64,000 bases of DNA from Thermodesulfobacteriota bacterium (GTDB lineage Bacteria > Desulfobacterota > GWC2-55-46), in assembly GCA_030583865.1 (NCBI GenBank), contig CP129479.1, positions 322,744 through 386,743 on the forward strand. The letters run 5' to 3'. This document shows, one piece after another, positions 17,128-25,856 of this stretch; position 1 is the stretch's first letter, and the number at the start of each line of letters is the position of its first letter. The translations under genes and the position numbers were made by a program. Under the pieces are notes generated by a model. The model did not search any database and was not told where the DNA came from. It saw only the letters and a list, made by a program, of their open reading frames with translations.

Positions 17128-17527
17128 GCCTGACCGGTCCTTTTTTAAAAAGCGCTGTACGAAAGCAAGCCGGAATCGACGAGACCAGCCGAAGCATGTT
17201 CCTTCAGGCCGCCCGGAATTGTGCGGCCCCATTCCTTTTACATTCGATGGATTCGCCCCCAAGGCGAGTAGCGGATATAATCTAACAGGTGGTTGAAAAA
17301 GTCCTTGCTGGACTTTTTCAACCACGGCTTGGCCGGAATGAATCCGTCCAAGCCTCACAAATTGCTCGACTTTTCAAGTTTTCGCAATTTGGCAATCCAT
17401 CCGTGGATTGCTCGGCGGGGTGTTTTTCAACACCCTGCTAATATCGGGACCGCCCCCAGCCCGCTCACTCGGGTGCGCACCTTTATCCCAAGGGCTTTGG
17501 GCCGGTCTTCCGTGAAAGAGGTGAGAA
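17128..17527. repeat. Gene-free gap with stacked hairpins
   Basis: No gene is seen. A perfect 16-bp stem with a 5-nt loop lies at 17289-17325 (arms GTGGTTGAAAAAGTCC and complement), just after TCTAACAG, the same outer border seen in family B repeats. Further hairpins follow at about 17358-17391, 17390-17409 and 17414-17437. The block may be a diverged relative of family B and may also terminate the transaldolase transcript. Confidence 0.55.
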
Positions 17528-17815
17528 GTGGTCGTCCATGTAGTGTTATTCAAGCTCAAGGACAGGTCGCCCGGCGCGATAGCCAGGGCGGCTGAAATCC
17601 TGAGAGGGCTCGAAGGCAAGGTCCCGGTCATAAGGAAGATGGAAGTAGGGGTGGACGTATTGAGGTCGGAACGCTCCTACGACATAGCCCTGACGGTAAG
17701 GTTCGAAAATCTCCATGACCTAGAAGCCTACCAGGCGCACCCCGAGCACGTAAAAGTGGCGGAGTACATCGCGTCTGTAAGGGAGTCGGTCGCGGTAGTG
17801 GATTATGAGGAATAA
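17528..17815 (+). CDS. Dabb (stress-responsive A/B barrel) domain protein
   Basis: A 95-aa protein covering one Dabb domain. It begins VVHVVLFKLK and has the central EVGVDVLRSERSYDIALTVRF and the later HPEHVKVAEYI segments typical of this dimeric ferredoxin-like fold. The family includes stress-induced proteins and a few cyclases or monooxygenase-like enzymes; no catalytic role can be assigned here. GTG start at 17528 with GAGGTG 4 nt upstream. The 3' end overlaps rnr by 11 bp. Confidence 0.85.
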   Translation: MVVHVVLFKLKDRSPGAIARAAEILRGLEGKVPVIRKMEVGVDVLRSERSYDIALTVRFENLHDLEAYQAHPEHVKVAEYIASVRESVAVVDYEE

Positions 17816-19964
17816 CAAAAGGGAAGACCCGCGCAATATCGTGCTCCGGTTCATGGAGGAGGCCTCTCCCGGCCCCCTGACCCTGAGGGAGCTTGTCCAT
17901 GCCTTCGGGGTCCCGAGGGCCGAGAGGGACGGGTTCAAGCGAGTTGTAAAGTCGCTCGTCTCCGAAGGCCTTCTTATAAAAACCAGGGGCGGAAGGTTCG
18001 GCCTGCCGTCGAGGATGAACCTCGTGACCGGCGAACTTATATGCCATCCGGACGGCTTCGGGTTCGTGGTCCCGGAGGAAAGGCGCGAAGAGGGGGATAT
18101 CTTTATCGGGAGCCGCAAGCTCTCAGGCGCCATGCACGGAGATACAGTCGTCGCGAGGGTCGAAGGCAGCAAGCGCGGAGGCAAGCGAGAAGGCTCGATA
18201 ATAAGGATAACCTCAAGGGCGCATAAGACCATAGTCGGAAGGTTTGAGCTCGCAAGGGGCTTCGGCGTGGTAATCCCGTCGGATGAGCGGATAACCAACC
18301 AGATAATAGTCCCTCTCAAGGAGGCAGCGGACGCGCCACACGGAAGGATTGTCTCAGCCGAGATAACCCGCTGGCCCGCGAGGGAGATGGCCGCGACGGC
18401 AAAAATTATCGAGGTGCTCGGCGACCCTGACGACCCGGACGTGGAAGCGGACGTGATACTCCGAAAATACGGGCTCTCGAACAGGTTCCCGGCCGCGGTC
18501 ATGCACGAGGTCAAATCCGTACCGAAAGAGGTCTCCCCTAAGGAGATGCGGGGCAGGACGGACCTCCGCGAAAGGAAAGTCTTTACGATCGACGGCGAGA
18601 CCGCCAGGGACTTTGACGACGCGGTCTCCATAGAAAAGACCCCCCGAGGCTACAGGCTCTGGGTCTCCATAGCGGACGTGAGCCATTACGTAACGGAGGG
18701 GTCCGGGATAGACAAGGAGGGATACGCAAGGAGCACGAGCGTATACTTCCCGGACAGGGCCATCCCCATGCTCCCCGAGGCCCTCTCGAACGGCATATGC
18801 AGCCTTAACCCGCGGGTCGACAGGCTGACCATGACTGCGGAGCTCGAGTTCGACGAAGCGGGTGTGCCCAAGGGGAAAAAGTTCTACGAGAGCGTCATCC
18901 GTAGCGTCGAGAGGATGACCTACACGGACGTTAAGAAGCTCATACTTGACGAAGACCCGGCGCTCTCTGCGAGGTACGCGCACATAGTCCCGGACCTCAA
19001 GCTAATGGCCGTGCTCGCGGAAAAGCTGCGGGAGAGGCGGGCCGAGAAGGGCTCCATAGACTTCGACCTCCCGGAGCCGCAGATAATCATCGATATCGAG
19101 GGCAGGGTCGAGGACATAGTCAAATCCGAGAGGAACATAGCGCACAGGCTCATAGAAGAGTTCATGCTCGCCGCGAACAGGGCGGTTGCCGAGGAGTTCT
19201 CCCGCCTGGCGCTCCCGTTCCTGTACCGCGTCCACGAGGAGCCGGGCGAGGACTCAATAGCGGACTTCAAAGAGTTCCTCTCGGCATTCGGCATACGCTT
19301 CAGCCCCGAGGGTCCCAAGTCCTTCCAGGCCGTGCTTGAGAAGGTAGAGGGGAGGCCCGAGGAAAAACTGGTGAACCATGTGCTCCTGCGCTCCATGAAG
19401 CAGGCGGTCTACTCCGAGGAGAACGCGGGCCACTTCGGGCTCGCCTTCGACGACTACACGCATTTCACCTCGCCCATAAGGAGGTACCCGGACCTCATCG
19501 TCCACAGGCTCTTGAAGCTACTCCTTAAAAAGAAATACGGGGCGGAGACCAGGGAGAGGATGGAGGCGTACCTGCCGTCAGCCGCGGGCCACACCTCGGC
19601 AAGGGAGAGGAAGGCGATGGAGGCCGAGAGGGAGATAGCTGACCTCAAGAAGTGCCAGTTCATGAAGGACAAGGTCGGCGAAGTATACGGGGGGCTAGTA
19701 TCAGGGGTGACGAGCTTCGGCTTTTTCGTGGAGCTCAAGGACTGGTTCGTAGAAGGCCTCGTGCACGTCTCAATGCTCACGGACGACTATTACATCCATG
19801 ACGAGAAGCGGCACGCCCTCGTGGGCGAAAGGACGAAAAGGGCCTTCAGGCTGGGCGACGAGGTAGTGGTCAAGGTCGCGTCGGTCGACCTTGAAAGGCG
19901 GCGGATTGAGCTCGTCCTTGACGAGGAGCGGCCCCAAAGGGCCGGGAGAAAGGGTCGCAGATGA
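17805..19964 (+). CDS. rnr: Ribonuclease R
   Basis: 3'-5' exoribonuclease of 719 aa. An N-terminal winged-helix-like region (1-70) is followed by two cold-shock/OB domains (about 75-235; GFGFVVPEE), the RNB catalytic domain (about 250-600) with ARDFDDAVSI carrying the metal-binding aspartates, and a C-terminal S1 domain (about 630-715; GLVSGVTSFGFFVEL). It degrades structured RNA, including rRNA and mRNA decay intermediates. Its start overlaps the Dabb gene and its stop overlaps the UbiB-like gene by 4 bp. Confidence 0.95.
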   Translation: MRNNKREDPRNIVLRFMEEASPGPLTLRELVHAFGVPRAERDGFKRVVKSLVSEGLLIKTRGGRFGLPSRMNLVTGELICHPDGFGFVVPEERREEGDIFIGSRKLSGAMHGDTVVARVEGSKRGGKREGSIIRITSRAHKTIVGRFELARGFGVVIPSDERITNQIIVPLKEAADAPHGRIVSAEITRWPAREMAATAKIIEVLGDPDDPDVEADVILRKYGLSNRFPAAVMHEVKSVPKEVSPKEMRGRTDLRERKVFTIDGETARDFDDAVSIEKTPRGYRLWVSIADVSHYVTEGSGIDKEGYARSTSVYFPDRAIPMLPEALSNGICSLNPRVDRLTMTAELEFDEAGVPKGKKFYESVIRSVERMTYTDVKKLILDEDPALSARYAHIVPDLKLMAVLAEKLRERRAEKGSIDFDLPEPQIIIDIEGRVEDIVKSERNIAHRLIEEFMLAANRAVAEEFSRLALPFLYRVHEEPGEDSIADFKEFLSAFGIRFSPEGPKSFQAVLEKVEGRPEEKLVNHVLLRSMKQAVYSEENAGHFGLAFDDYTHFTSPIRRYPDLIVHRLLKLLLKKKYGAETRERMEAYLPSAAGHTSARERKAMEAEREIADLKKCQFMKDKVGEVYGGLVSGVTSFGFFVELKDWFVEGLVHVSMLTDDYYIHDEKRHALVGERTKRAFRLGDEVVVKVASVDLERRRIELVLDEERPQRAGRKGRR

Positions 19965-21637
19965 GCCCTTTGAGGGTCCATATGGCCTATAAGAGCGCGA
20001 AGAGGCTCCGCGAGATCGCGAGCGTGCTCGTGCGCCACGGTTTCTATCCCCTCATGGAAAGACTCCGCCTTGCAAGGCTCGTATCCATACCCCTCAGGTT
20101 CGCCGGTAAAAGGAGGAAGGACCGGCTTACCGAGCCCGTGAGGGCCCGCCTCGCCATGGAAGAGCTCGGCCCCACCTTCATAAAGTTCGGGCAGATACTC
20201 TCTACGAGGCCCGACGTCGTCCCGCACGAATACATAATCGAATTCCTCAGGCTCCAGGACTCAGTAAGCCCGCTCCCCTTTGACGAGATGCGGAAGGTCA
20301 TAGAGGCCGAGTTCGGCAGGCCCGTCGAGGATGTGTTCTCCTCGATAGACGAGGCCCCTGTCGCCGCCGCGTCCATAGCCCAGGTACACAGGGCAATCAC
20401 CCGGGACGGCGGCGAGGTCGTAGTAAAGGTTAAGAGGCCCGGCATAGAGGAGGTCATAAACACCGACATAGCCATACTCAGGTACATGGCGCGCCTGGCC
20501 TTGAAGTACATACCGGAGAGCAGGCTTTATGACCCCGCAGGGATGGTCGAGGAGTTCTCGAGGGTAATAAGGAGGGAGATGGACTTCAGCCTCGAGGCCA
20601 GCTACATGGAGAGGTTCAGGGAGAACTTCTCCGGCGACCAGAGGGTGAAGGTGCCGAAGGTCTACTGGGACCTGACCGGCAGGGGCGTCCTCACGATGGA
20701 GCGCGTCACGGGCATAAAGGTCGACCAGGTAAAGAGGCTCAAGGAGGAGGGCATAGACACGGAGTCCATCGCCCACCTCATAGCGGACATATTCTTCAAG
20801 CAGGTCTTCGAGTTCGGCCTCTTCCACGGCGACCTGCATTCAGGGAACATATTCGTCCTCTCGAAGGACACCATAGCGCTCGTGGACTTCGGCATAGTCG
20901 GCAGGATCGGGCCGGAGATGAAACAGGACCTGGCGGACATCCTCATAGGGATAGCCACGCAGGATATCGAGTCCACCGTAAAGGTGTACCAGAGGATGGG
21001 CATACTGCCCGAGGCGATCGACAAGACCGCATTCGAGATGGAATACCATGATATAATCCTCCAGTACTTCGGAAGGCCGCTCAAGCACGTAAAGATAGGG
21101 GAGCTGCTGCTCGACTACATAAGGCTGGCCGCGCGCCACGAGATACGGCTTCCGAGGGAGCTCCTCCTTTTCGACAAGTGCATAATAGAGCTCGAAGGGC
21201 TCGCGCGGGTGCTTTATCCTGACGTGAACATCCTCGAAGAGAGCGAGCCTTACGCCAGGAGGCTCTTCGTGGAGAGGATGAGCCCGAAGTCGATCGCCGA
21301 GTCGGCGCTCTCGGCCGCGTCGGACTACAAGGACCTCGCGGCCGAGTTTCCCTCCCAGGCAGGCAGGCTTATGAAAAAGGTGCTGGACGATAGACTGAGG
21401 ATAGAGTTCCTCCACAAGGGCCTCGAGGACTTCATGGGCGAGGTGGACAGGTCCTCTAACAGGCTCACCTTTGCGGTCATCATCGCGGCCCTCATAATAG
21501 GCTCCTCGCTCGTTATAGCGGCAGAGGCCGCGCCGAAGCTACTGGGAGTCCCGGCCCTGGGCGTCCTCGGGTTCGTAATAGCCTCGGTCCTGGGCTTCTG
21601 GCTGGCAGTACAGATACTGAGGTCGGGGAAGTTCTGA
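19961..21637 (+). CDS. UbiB/ABC1-family atypical kinase
   Basis: Protein of 558 aa with the ADCK/UbiB kinase-like fold. The KxGQ signature appears as FIKFGQILSTR (about residues 72-82), the A-rich nucleotide loop as VAAASIAQVHRA, the conserved lysine as VVKVKRPG, and catalytic motifs as FHGDLHSGNIF and ALVDFGIVG. Two hydrophobic segments close the C-terminus (about 500-552), anchoring it in the membrane. Relatives support ubiquinone or other isoprenoid-lipid metabolism; the organism's quinone is not known. The start overlaps rnr by 4 bp (ATGA). Confidence 0.9.
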   Translation: MSPLRVHMAYKSAKRLREIASVLVRHGFYPLMERLRLARLVSIPLRFAGKRRKDRLTEPVRARLAMEELGPTFIKFGQILSTRPDVVPHEYIIEFLRLQDSVSPLPFDEMRKVIEAEFGRPVEDVFSSIDEAPVAAASIAQVHRAITRDGGEVVVKVKRPGIEEVINTDIAILRYMARLALKYIPESRLYDPAGMVEEFSRVIRREMDFSLEASYMERFRENFSGDQRVKVPKVYWDLTGRGVLTMERVTGIKVDQVKRLKEEGIDTESIAHLIADIFFKQVFEFGLFHGDLHSGNIFVLSKDTIALVDFGIVGRIGPEMKQDLADILIGIATQDIESTVKVYQRMGILPEAIDKTAFEMEYHDIILQYFGRPLKHVKIGELLLDYIRLAARHEIRLPRELLLFDKCIIELEGLARVLYPDVNILEESEPYARRLFVERMSPKSIAESALSAASDYKDLAAEFPSQAGRLMKKVLDDRLRIEFLHKGLEDFMGEVDRSSNRLTFAVIIAALIIGSSLVIAAEAAPKLLGVPALGVLGFVIASVLGFWLAVQILRSGKF

Positions 21638-21651
21638 GCGACCCTGATGCA

Positions 21652-21782
21652 GCTCTAAAAATTGATCTTTTCCCCGGACTCTGCGCAGGCGCGGACTAAA
21701 AATGCTCACATATTGTCATATATGCTCCGCTTTTTATTCCGGCCCTTCCTTGATTGCGAGGAAAATCTCAAATTTTTAGAGA
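21652..21782. repeat. Family A palindromic repeat, copy A2
   Basis: 131-bp copy after the UbiB-like gene. Central TGCTCACATATTGTCATATA and the flanking TTTTCCCCGGACTCTG are conserved. This copy has mismatches in its inner hairpin (GCGCGGACTAAAAATG against CTTTTTATTCCGGCCC), so it is somewhat decayed. Confidence 0.8.
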
Positions 21783-21790
21783 AACGGTCA

Positions 21791-21916
21791 GAAACCCCCG
21801 GCCTTTCAAGGCCGGGGATGAATGGCCGCCCGTAGCGAAGCCAGCGTAAGCTGGCGTAGCGGAGGCAATATCGCCTCACGGTTTCCCGATACCCCGGCCT
21901 TCAGGCCGGGGAGAGG
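21791..21916. repeat. Cluster of GC-rich palindromes, possible IS200/IS605-type remnant
   Basis: Two long hairpins of near-identical sequence border the block: CCCCGGCCTT/AAGGCCGGGG at 21796-21817 and CCCCGGCC/GGCCGGGG at 21892-21911. Between them lie CCAGC/GCTGG and GAGGC/GCCTC hairpins. Arrangement and sequence feel (a C-run hairpin followed by GGATGAATGG) recall the ends of IS200/IS605 elements, but no tnpA or tnpB is present. The last hairpin runs into the likely ribosome site of ribF. Confidence 0.4.
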
Positions 21917-21924
21917 TTCATAGC

Positions 21925-22860
21925 TTGCCTATCCATATGCAGATATACCGTGATTCGAAAAGACTGAGTAAAAAGATCGGGAACCCGGTCCTTACGCTCG
22001 GCAACTTCGACGGCCTCCACCTGGGGCACCAGAAGATTTTGAGAAAGGTAATGGAAAGGGCCAAAAAGCTCGGCTGCCCTTCGGTAGTCTATACCTTCGA
22101 GCCGCACCCGCTTAAAGTTATTGCCCCTGAGAAGAGCCCTCCTCTCATACTGGACCCGGCGAAAAAGGCCGAGCTCGTCGAGTCTTTCGGAATCGACTAC
22201 ATGGTCGTCGCGAGGTTCACGAAGGAGTTCGCCGCAAAGCACCCTGTGGAGTTCGTCATGGAGGAGCTTGTCCCGCTCGGAGTAAAAGAGGTCTGGGTGG
22301 GGCACGACTTCTCCTTCGGGAAAGGGAAGGCGGGAACGGTCGCATACCTTGAGGAGCTGGGCCGCGAGCTCGGCTTCAGCGTCCGTGTCACACCGGCATA
22401 CCGGAAGGGCGGGGAAGTGGTCAGCAGCTCCCGCATAAGAAGGCTCGTTGGCGAGGGCAGGGTGGGCGAGGCGGGAAGGCTCCTCGGCAGGCCCTTTTCC
22501 ATAAGGGGCAGGGTGGTGCGGGGCATGGACCTCGGCAAAAAAATAGGTTTCCCCACTGCCAACCTCGAGGCAAGAAGCGAGCTCCTGCCTGCCGACGGGG
22601 TTTACGCGGCCTTCGCCATCATCGGAGGAAAGAGGCATAAGGCCGTGGTCAACGTGGGGACCGCACCGACATTCGGCGGTAAAAAGCGTTGCGTCGAGGC
22701 CCATATACTTGGATTCCGGGGCGACATCTATGGTAAAGATATCGAGGTGGAGTTCGTAAGGAGACTCAGGGGCGAGAAGGCGTTCGCGTCAAGGGAGGCC
22801 CTTGCGCGCCGTATAATGATGGATGCGGAAAGGGCGGAAAGGTTGCTGATCTCAAGGTGA
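21925..22860 (+). CDS. ribF: Bifunctional riboflavin kinase / FAD synthetase
   Basis: Protein of 311 aa. The N-terminal nucleotidyltransferase half has LTLGNFDGLHLGHQ (about residues 23-36) and later VSSSRIR; the C-terminal riboflavin kinase half has the GKKIGFPTANL motif (about 205-215) and NVGTAPTFGG. It phosphorylates riboflavin to FMN and adenylates FMN to FAD. TTG 21925 is preferred because GGAGAGG lies 7 nt upstream; ATG 21937 lacks such a site. aroE follows after 4 bp, so ribF-aroE-lpxH-like form an operon. Confidence 0.93.
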   Translation: MPIHMQIYRDSKRLSKKIGNPVLTLGNFDGLHLGHQKILRKVMERAKKLGCPSVVYTFEPHPLKVIAPEKSPPLILDPAKKAELVESFGIDYMVVARFTKEFAAKHPVEFVMEELVPLGVKEVWVGHDFSFGKGKAGTVAYLEELGRELGFSVRVTPAYRKGGEVVSSSRIRRLVGEGRVGEAGRLLGRPFSIRGRVVRGMDLGKKIGFPTANLEARSELLPADGVYAAFAIIGGKRHKAVVNVGTAPTFGGKKRCVEAHILGFRGDIYGKDIEVEFVRRLRGEKAFASREALARRIMMDAERAERLLISR

Positions 22861-22864
22861 AGGG

Positions 22865-23737
22865 ATGAAGATAAACGGCAACACGAAGATAACGGGGATA
22901 TTCGGCGACCCCATAGGCCACACCCTCTCCCCGGCCATGCACAATGCCGCTTTCAACGCGCTCGGGCTGAATGCCGTGTACGTCCCGTTCCATGTGAAAT
23001 CCGATCTTCCGGGCGGGCTCAAGGCCGCGGTGGAATCCATAAGGGCGCTCGGCCTTCTCGGCGTGAACGTCACAATACCACATAAGGAAAAGGTGCTTAA
23101 GTATCTCGACGAGATAGAGCCGCACGCAATGGACCTGGGCGCGGTGAATACCATCGTCAACAGGGGAGGGAAGCTCATAGGATACAATACAGACGGCGCC
23201 GGCTATCTCCTCAGCCTTCGCGACGAGACGGGCTTCAAGGCTGCGCGGAAGAGGGTCGTCGTCATAGGGGCAGGCGGAGCTGCAAGGAGCATTGTTTATT
23301 CCATGCTTGCGGCAAAGCCCGTTTCCGTAGTCATAGCAAACAGGACGCTCAGGAGGGCCGAGGTGCTTGCCGGGAGCTTTGCCCGGAAGTTCGGCTCGAC
23401 CGACATAATCGCCGCCCCGCTTGATAAGGACTCCCTTTTCGAGCACTGCGTCAAGGCCGACCTCGTTGTAAACACCACATCAACGGGCATGATGGGAAAG
23501 GGCGAACTCGACTTGCCGCTTGGCGCGCTCCCGGCCAGGGCGATAGTATCTGATATCGTTTACAGGCCGTTAAGGACCGGGCTCATAAAAAGCGCCGGAA
23601 AGCGCGGGCTCAAGACCCACGGGGGGCTCGGGATGCTGGTACGCCAGGGCGCGATAGGGTTCGAGCTCTGGACCGGGAAGAAGGCGCCTGTAAAGGTAAT
23701 GGAAGCGGCAGCTCTTAAGGCGCTCAGGATAAAATGA
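22865..23737 (+). CDS. aroE: Shikimate dehydrogenase
   Basis: NADPH-dependent enzyme reducing 3-dehydroshikimate in the aromatic amino-acid pathway. The 290-aa protein has the substrate segment GDPIGHTLSPAMHN (about 15-28), catalytic lysine in VNVTIPHKE, the NTDG motif and the NADP-binding loop VIGAGGAARS near residue 140. The start lies 4 bp after ribF; the stop overlaps the next ATG by 4 bp. Confidence 0.95.
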   Translation: MKINGNTKITGIFGDPIGHTLSPAMHNAAFNALGLNAVYVPFHVKSDLPGGLKAAVESIRALGLLGVNVTIPHKEKVLKYLDEIEPHAMDLGAVNTIVNRGGKLIGYNTDGAGYLLSLRDETGFKAARKRVVVIGAGGAARSIVYSMLAAKPVSVVIANRTLRRAEVLAGSFARKFGSTDIIAAPLDKDSLFEHCVKADLVVNTTSTGMMGKGELDLPLGALPARAIVSDIVYRPLRTGLIKSAGKRGLKTHGGLGMLVRQGAIGFELWTGKKAPVKVMEAAALKALRIK

Positions 23738-24462
23738 AGACGGTCTTTGTGGCTGACGCCCACCTGAAGGGCGAAGGCGACCCGCACCAGGCAAGCCTTG
23801 TAGGGTTTCTGGATTCCATCGATTCCGGGAATCTCGCTATCCTCGGCGACCTTTTCGATTTCTGGACCGGCTCGAATAGCGTTGTTGAGAGGGCCTACAG
23901 GCCGGTCCTGGAAAGCCTCCTGCGCCTCCGGAAGCGGGGTGTCGGGATCATCTACTTCGAAGGCAACCACGACTTCAGAATGGGCCCTTTCTTCACGAAC
24001 GACCTCGGGGCGAAGGTCTGTCCCGGCATGGAAGAGATCTCAATGGACGGAAAAAGGTTTCTTGCGGGCCACGGGGACACTGTCTCAATGACGACGGGCT
24101 ACAGGCTTTGGAGGGCGTATCTCAGAAGCCCGCTTTTCAGGGCAATGGCCGTTGCCGCGACCCCCGGGGGCGTATGGGCCATAGCAGGCATGCTCTCCAG
24201 AAAGAGCAGGGGAAACGCCCTCAGGTACGGCTCATCCGGGAACATCACGGAATCGGTTCTCAGAAAATTCGCTGCCGAGAAGATAGCGGGCGGGTTTGAT
24301 GCGGTGGTCCTGGGCCATTCCCACGAGCCGGGCGTGCATGCAATCGAATCCGGCGGGAGAAAAGGCGTTTACGCGAACCCGGGAAGCTTTGCTTCCCGGG
24401 GCACCTATCTCGTTTACGAGAAGGGAGTGTTCAGCGTAAAGAGCTGGAAGGCTTCATGCTGA
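23734..24462 (+). CDS. UDP-2,3-diacylglucosamine diphosphatase-like metallophosphoesterase (LpxH type)
   Basis: Calcineurin-like phosphoesterase of 242 aa with the ordered metal-binding motifs DAH (residues 7-9), GDLFDFW (about 38-44), GNHDF (about 77-81), AGHGD and GHSHEPG. The GDLFDFW form and the length point to the LpxH group, which cleaves UDP-diacylglucosamine to lipid X in lipid A synthesis at the inner face of the membrane. The first motif reads DAH rather than the usual DLH. The start overlaps aroE by 4 bp. Confidence 0.82.
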   Translation: MKTVFVADAHLKGEGDPHQASLVGFLDSIDSGNLAILGDLFDFWTGSNSVVERAYRPVLESLLRLRKRGVGIIYFEGNHDFRMGPFFTNDLGAKVCPGMEEISMDGKRFLAGHGDTVSMTTGYRLWRAYLRSPLFRAMAVAATPGGVWAIAGMLSRKSRGNALRYGSSGNITESVLRKFAAEKIAGGFDAVVLGHSHEPGVHAIESGGRKGVYANPGSFASRGTYLVYEKGVFSVKSWKASC

Positions 24463-24472
24463 AGGATACATG

Positions 24473-24706
24473 ATGGAGATACCATATCATCTTCTTACGG
24501 ATGACGCGCTTACCGGGCTCATAGAGGAGTTCGTCACGAGGGAGGGCACTGACTACGGCCCGGGAGTCTATACCCTTCAAGAGAAAACCGCACAGGTCAG
24601 GCAACAGCTCGAAAAGGGGCTGGCTGTCATAGTGTATGACGAGCACAACGGGAGCTGCAGCATAGTGGCGGTTGATCGGCATGCGCCAGCAAAGGCTGGC
24701 CGATAA
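24473..24706 (+). CDS. UPF0270 (YheU-like) family protein
   Basis: Small protein of 77 aa beginning MEIPYHLLTDDALTGLIEEF, with the core FVTREGTDYG and QVRQQLEKGLAVIVYDE. These match the YheU/UPF0270 family, for which no biochemical role is established. ATG 24473 is preferred over ATG 24470 because GAAGGA lies 6 nt upstream and the family usually starts with M-x-IP. The C-terminal eight residues enter a repeat-like sequence and differ from relatives. Confidence 0.85.
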   Translation: MEIPYHLLTDDALTGLIEEFVTREGTDYGPGVYTLQEKTAQVRQQLEKGLAVIVYDEHNGSCSIVAVDRHAPAKAGR

Positions 24707-24721
24707 ATATCACGAAACACT

Positions 24722-25093
24722 TCCAAAAAGCCATTTACGCGCTGCCGCGCTTTTCGGCATAAGGCTCCGCTCTCGTTCCGCCTCCATCCTCTCCCTCCCA
24801 CAACCTGGCAAAGACCAGAAATTCATGGCGCGCACAGCGCGCCATGCAGTGGTACGCTCGCCTTACCCTCGCTGTTTTCTGAAATACAAAAAAATTCTGT
24901 TTTGTTTCCAGAAATAACCCGGGCATAAGGCGGAGCGAACATGGGGATGGGGGAGGGGCGGGCGAGGCGGGGCAGCAGGAGCGAGGCCCCAAGGGGCCGA
25001 GCGACATAAGGGCCGAGCCCGGAGGATGGAGGCAGAACGAGAGCGGAGCCTTATGCCCAAAAAGAGCGCGGCAGCGCGCAAAAGGCTTTTTGC
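24722..25093. repeat. Long nested inverted-repeat element without a gene
   Basis: Two arms of about 73 bp (24722-24795 and 25019-25093) are near-perfect inverted complements, sharing GCGCGCTGCCGCGC-like and CATAAGGCTCCGCTCTCGTT blocks. Inside are a second, looser inverted pair (about 24849-24873 and 24922-24943) and a perfect palindrome at 24824-24846 (CATGGCGCGC core). The centre is AT-rich. No open reading frame inside looks real. This has the form of a non-autonomous inverted-repeat element between the convergent UPF0270 and RDD genes. Confidence 0.75.
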
Positions 25094-25158
25094 AAAAGCG
25101 AAAAGCGTTTAAAAAATCTCGCCGGTCTAATCGATAAGAGAGGGATTTGTTGCAGACC

Positions 25159-25623
25159 CTATTTCTTCGAGACGGCCACAACCGTCCCCGCCACCCTGTC
25201 CCCGAACCTGGCCCCCCGTTCGTCAGTGTAGACGAGGACCAGCTCGAATGCGCCTACTGCGAGCGTGGCCGCAAGGAACAGGAGCTTCCCGAGATAGGGT
25301 ATCCAGCCGACAATAAACCAGAATACGATGAGGAGCGCGAATGGCGAGTTCCGGATTATCGACCTCTTGAAGTCGCACGGTTCGCCTGTCTCAGCCAGAA
25401 CGGCCCTGAGTCCTATGACTCGCTTGCCGAGGCTCTGCCCGCCCCATATGCCGTCGGAGATGAGGATGTATGTCAGGGCCGCGAGCGGCCCCACGAAGGT
25501 CGGGAAGGCGAAAAAGGCGCAGGTTATGAGGAGGTCTATGAACTTCGCGAGGAACCGCTCGAGCGCCTCGGCCTTCTGGAAGGGCACTGTTTCGGTTCCC
25601 ATATATACATAACCATCAGTCAC
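25159..25623 (-). CDS. RDD family membrane protein
   Basis: Membrane protein of 154 aa. RDD features are present: RFLAKFIDLLI in the first membrane segment, GQSLGKRVIGLRAV in the loop, and a final segment ending in the basic/acidic RFGDRVAGTVVV motif. About three membrane spans. Some RDD proteins act in ion transport; no function can be assigned. GTG start at 25623 is supported by AAGGAGGCG on the minus strand. It overlaps the upstream small gene by 8 bp. Confidence 0.85.
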   Translation of the reverse strand: MTDGYVYMGTETVPFQKAEALERFLAKFIDLLITCAFFAFPTFVGPLAALTYILISDGIWGGQSLGKRVIGLRAVLAETGEPCDFKRSIIRNSPFALLIVFWFIVGWIPYLGKLLFLAATLAVGAFELVLVYTDERGARFGDRVAGTVVAVSKK

Positions 25624-25822
25624 TGTCGCCTCCTTCTGCGGCTTCCCTTTCCGCCTCCTCGCGCGTGAAAAGGAGAAAGGCCATGGACGGCCTCTTCGAG
25701 GAATCCCTCATGGCGAAATGGAGGCTCTCGAGCCTCCAGCCTTCCGGTGTAAGCGAGTTGAGCGCCCCTTCGATTGTCTCGTCGGTTACTGTCGAGAGCT
25801 CTACGACCTTGTACCTGAGCAT
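25616..25822 (-). CDS. Small DUF4177-like protein
   Basis: A 68-aa protein beginning MLRYKVVELSTVTDETIEGALN with the later PEGWRLESLHFAMRDSSKRPSMAFLLF. The pattern (Y-K-V-V, then a helix, then GW-x-LES and a hydrophobic strand) resembles DUF4177. The C-terminus is very acidic. It is probably co-transcribed with the RDD gene, which it overlaps, and follows the chlorite-dismutase-family gene. Confidence 0.7.
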   Translation of the reverse strand: MLRYKVVELSTVTDETIEGALNSLTPEGWRLESLHFAMRDSSKRPSMAFLLFTREEAEREAAEGGDSD

Positions 25823-25856
25823 GGCTTTTTAACGTCCCGTTCGGCCCCTGGTCACT

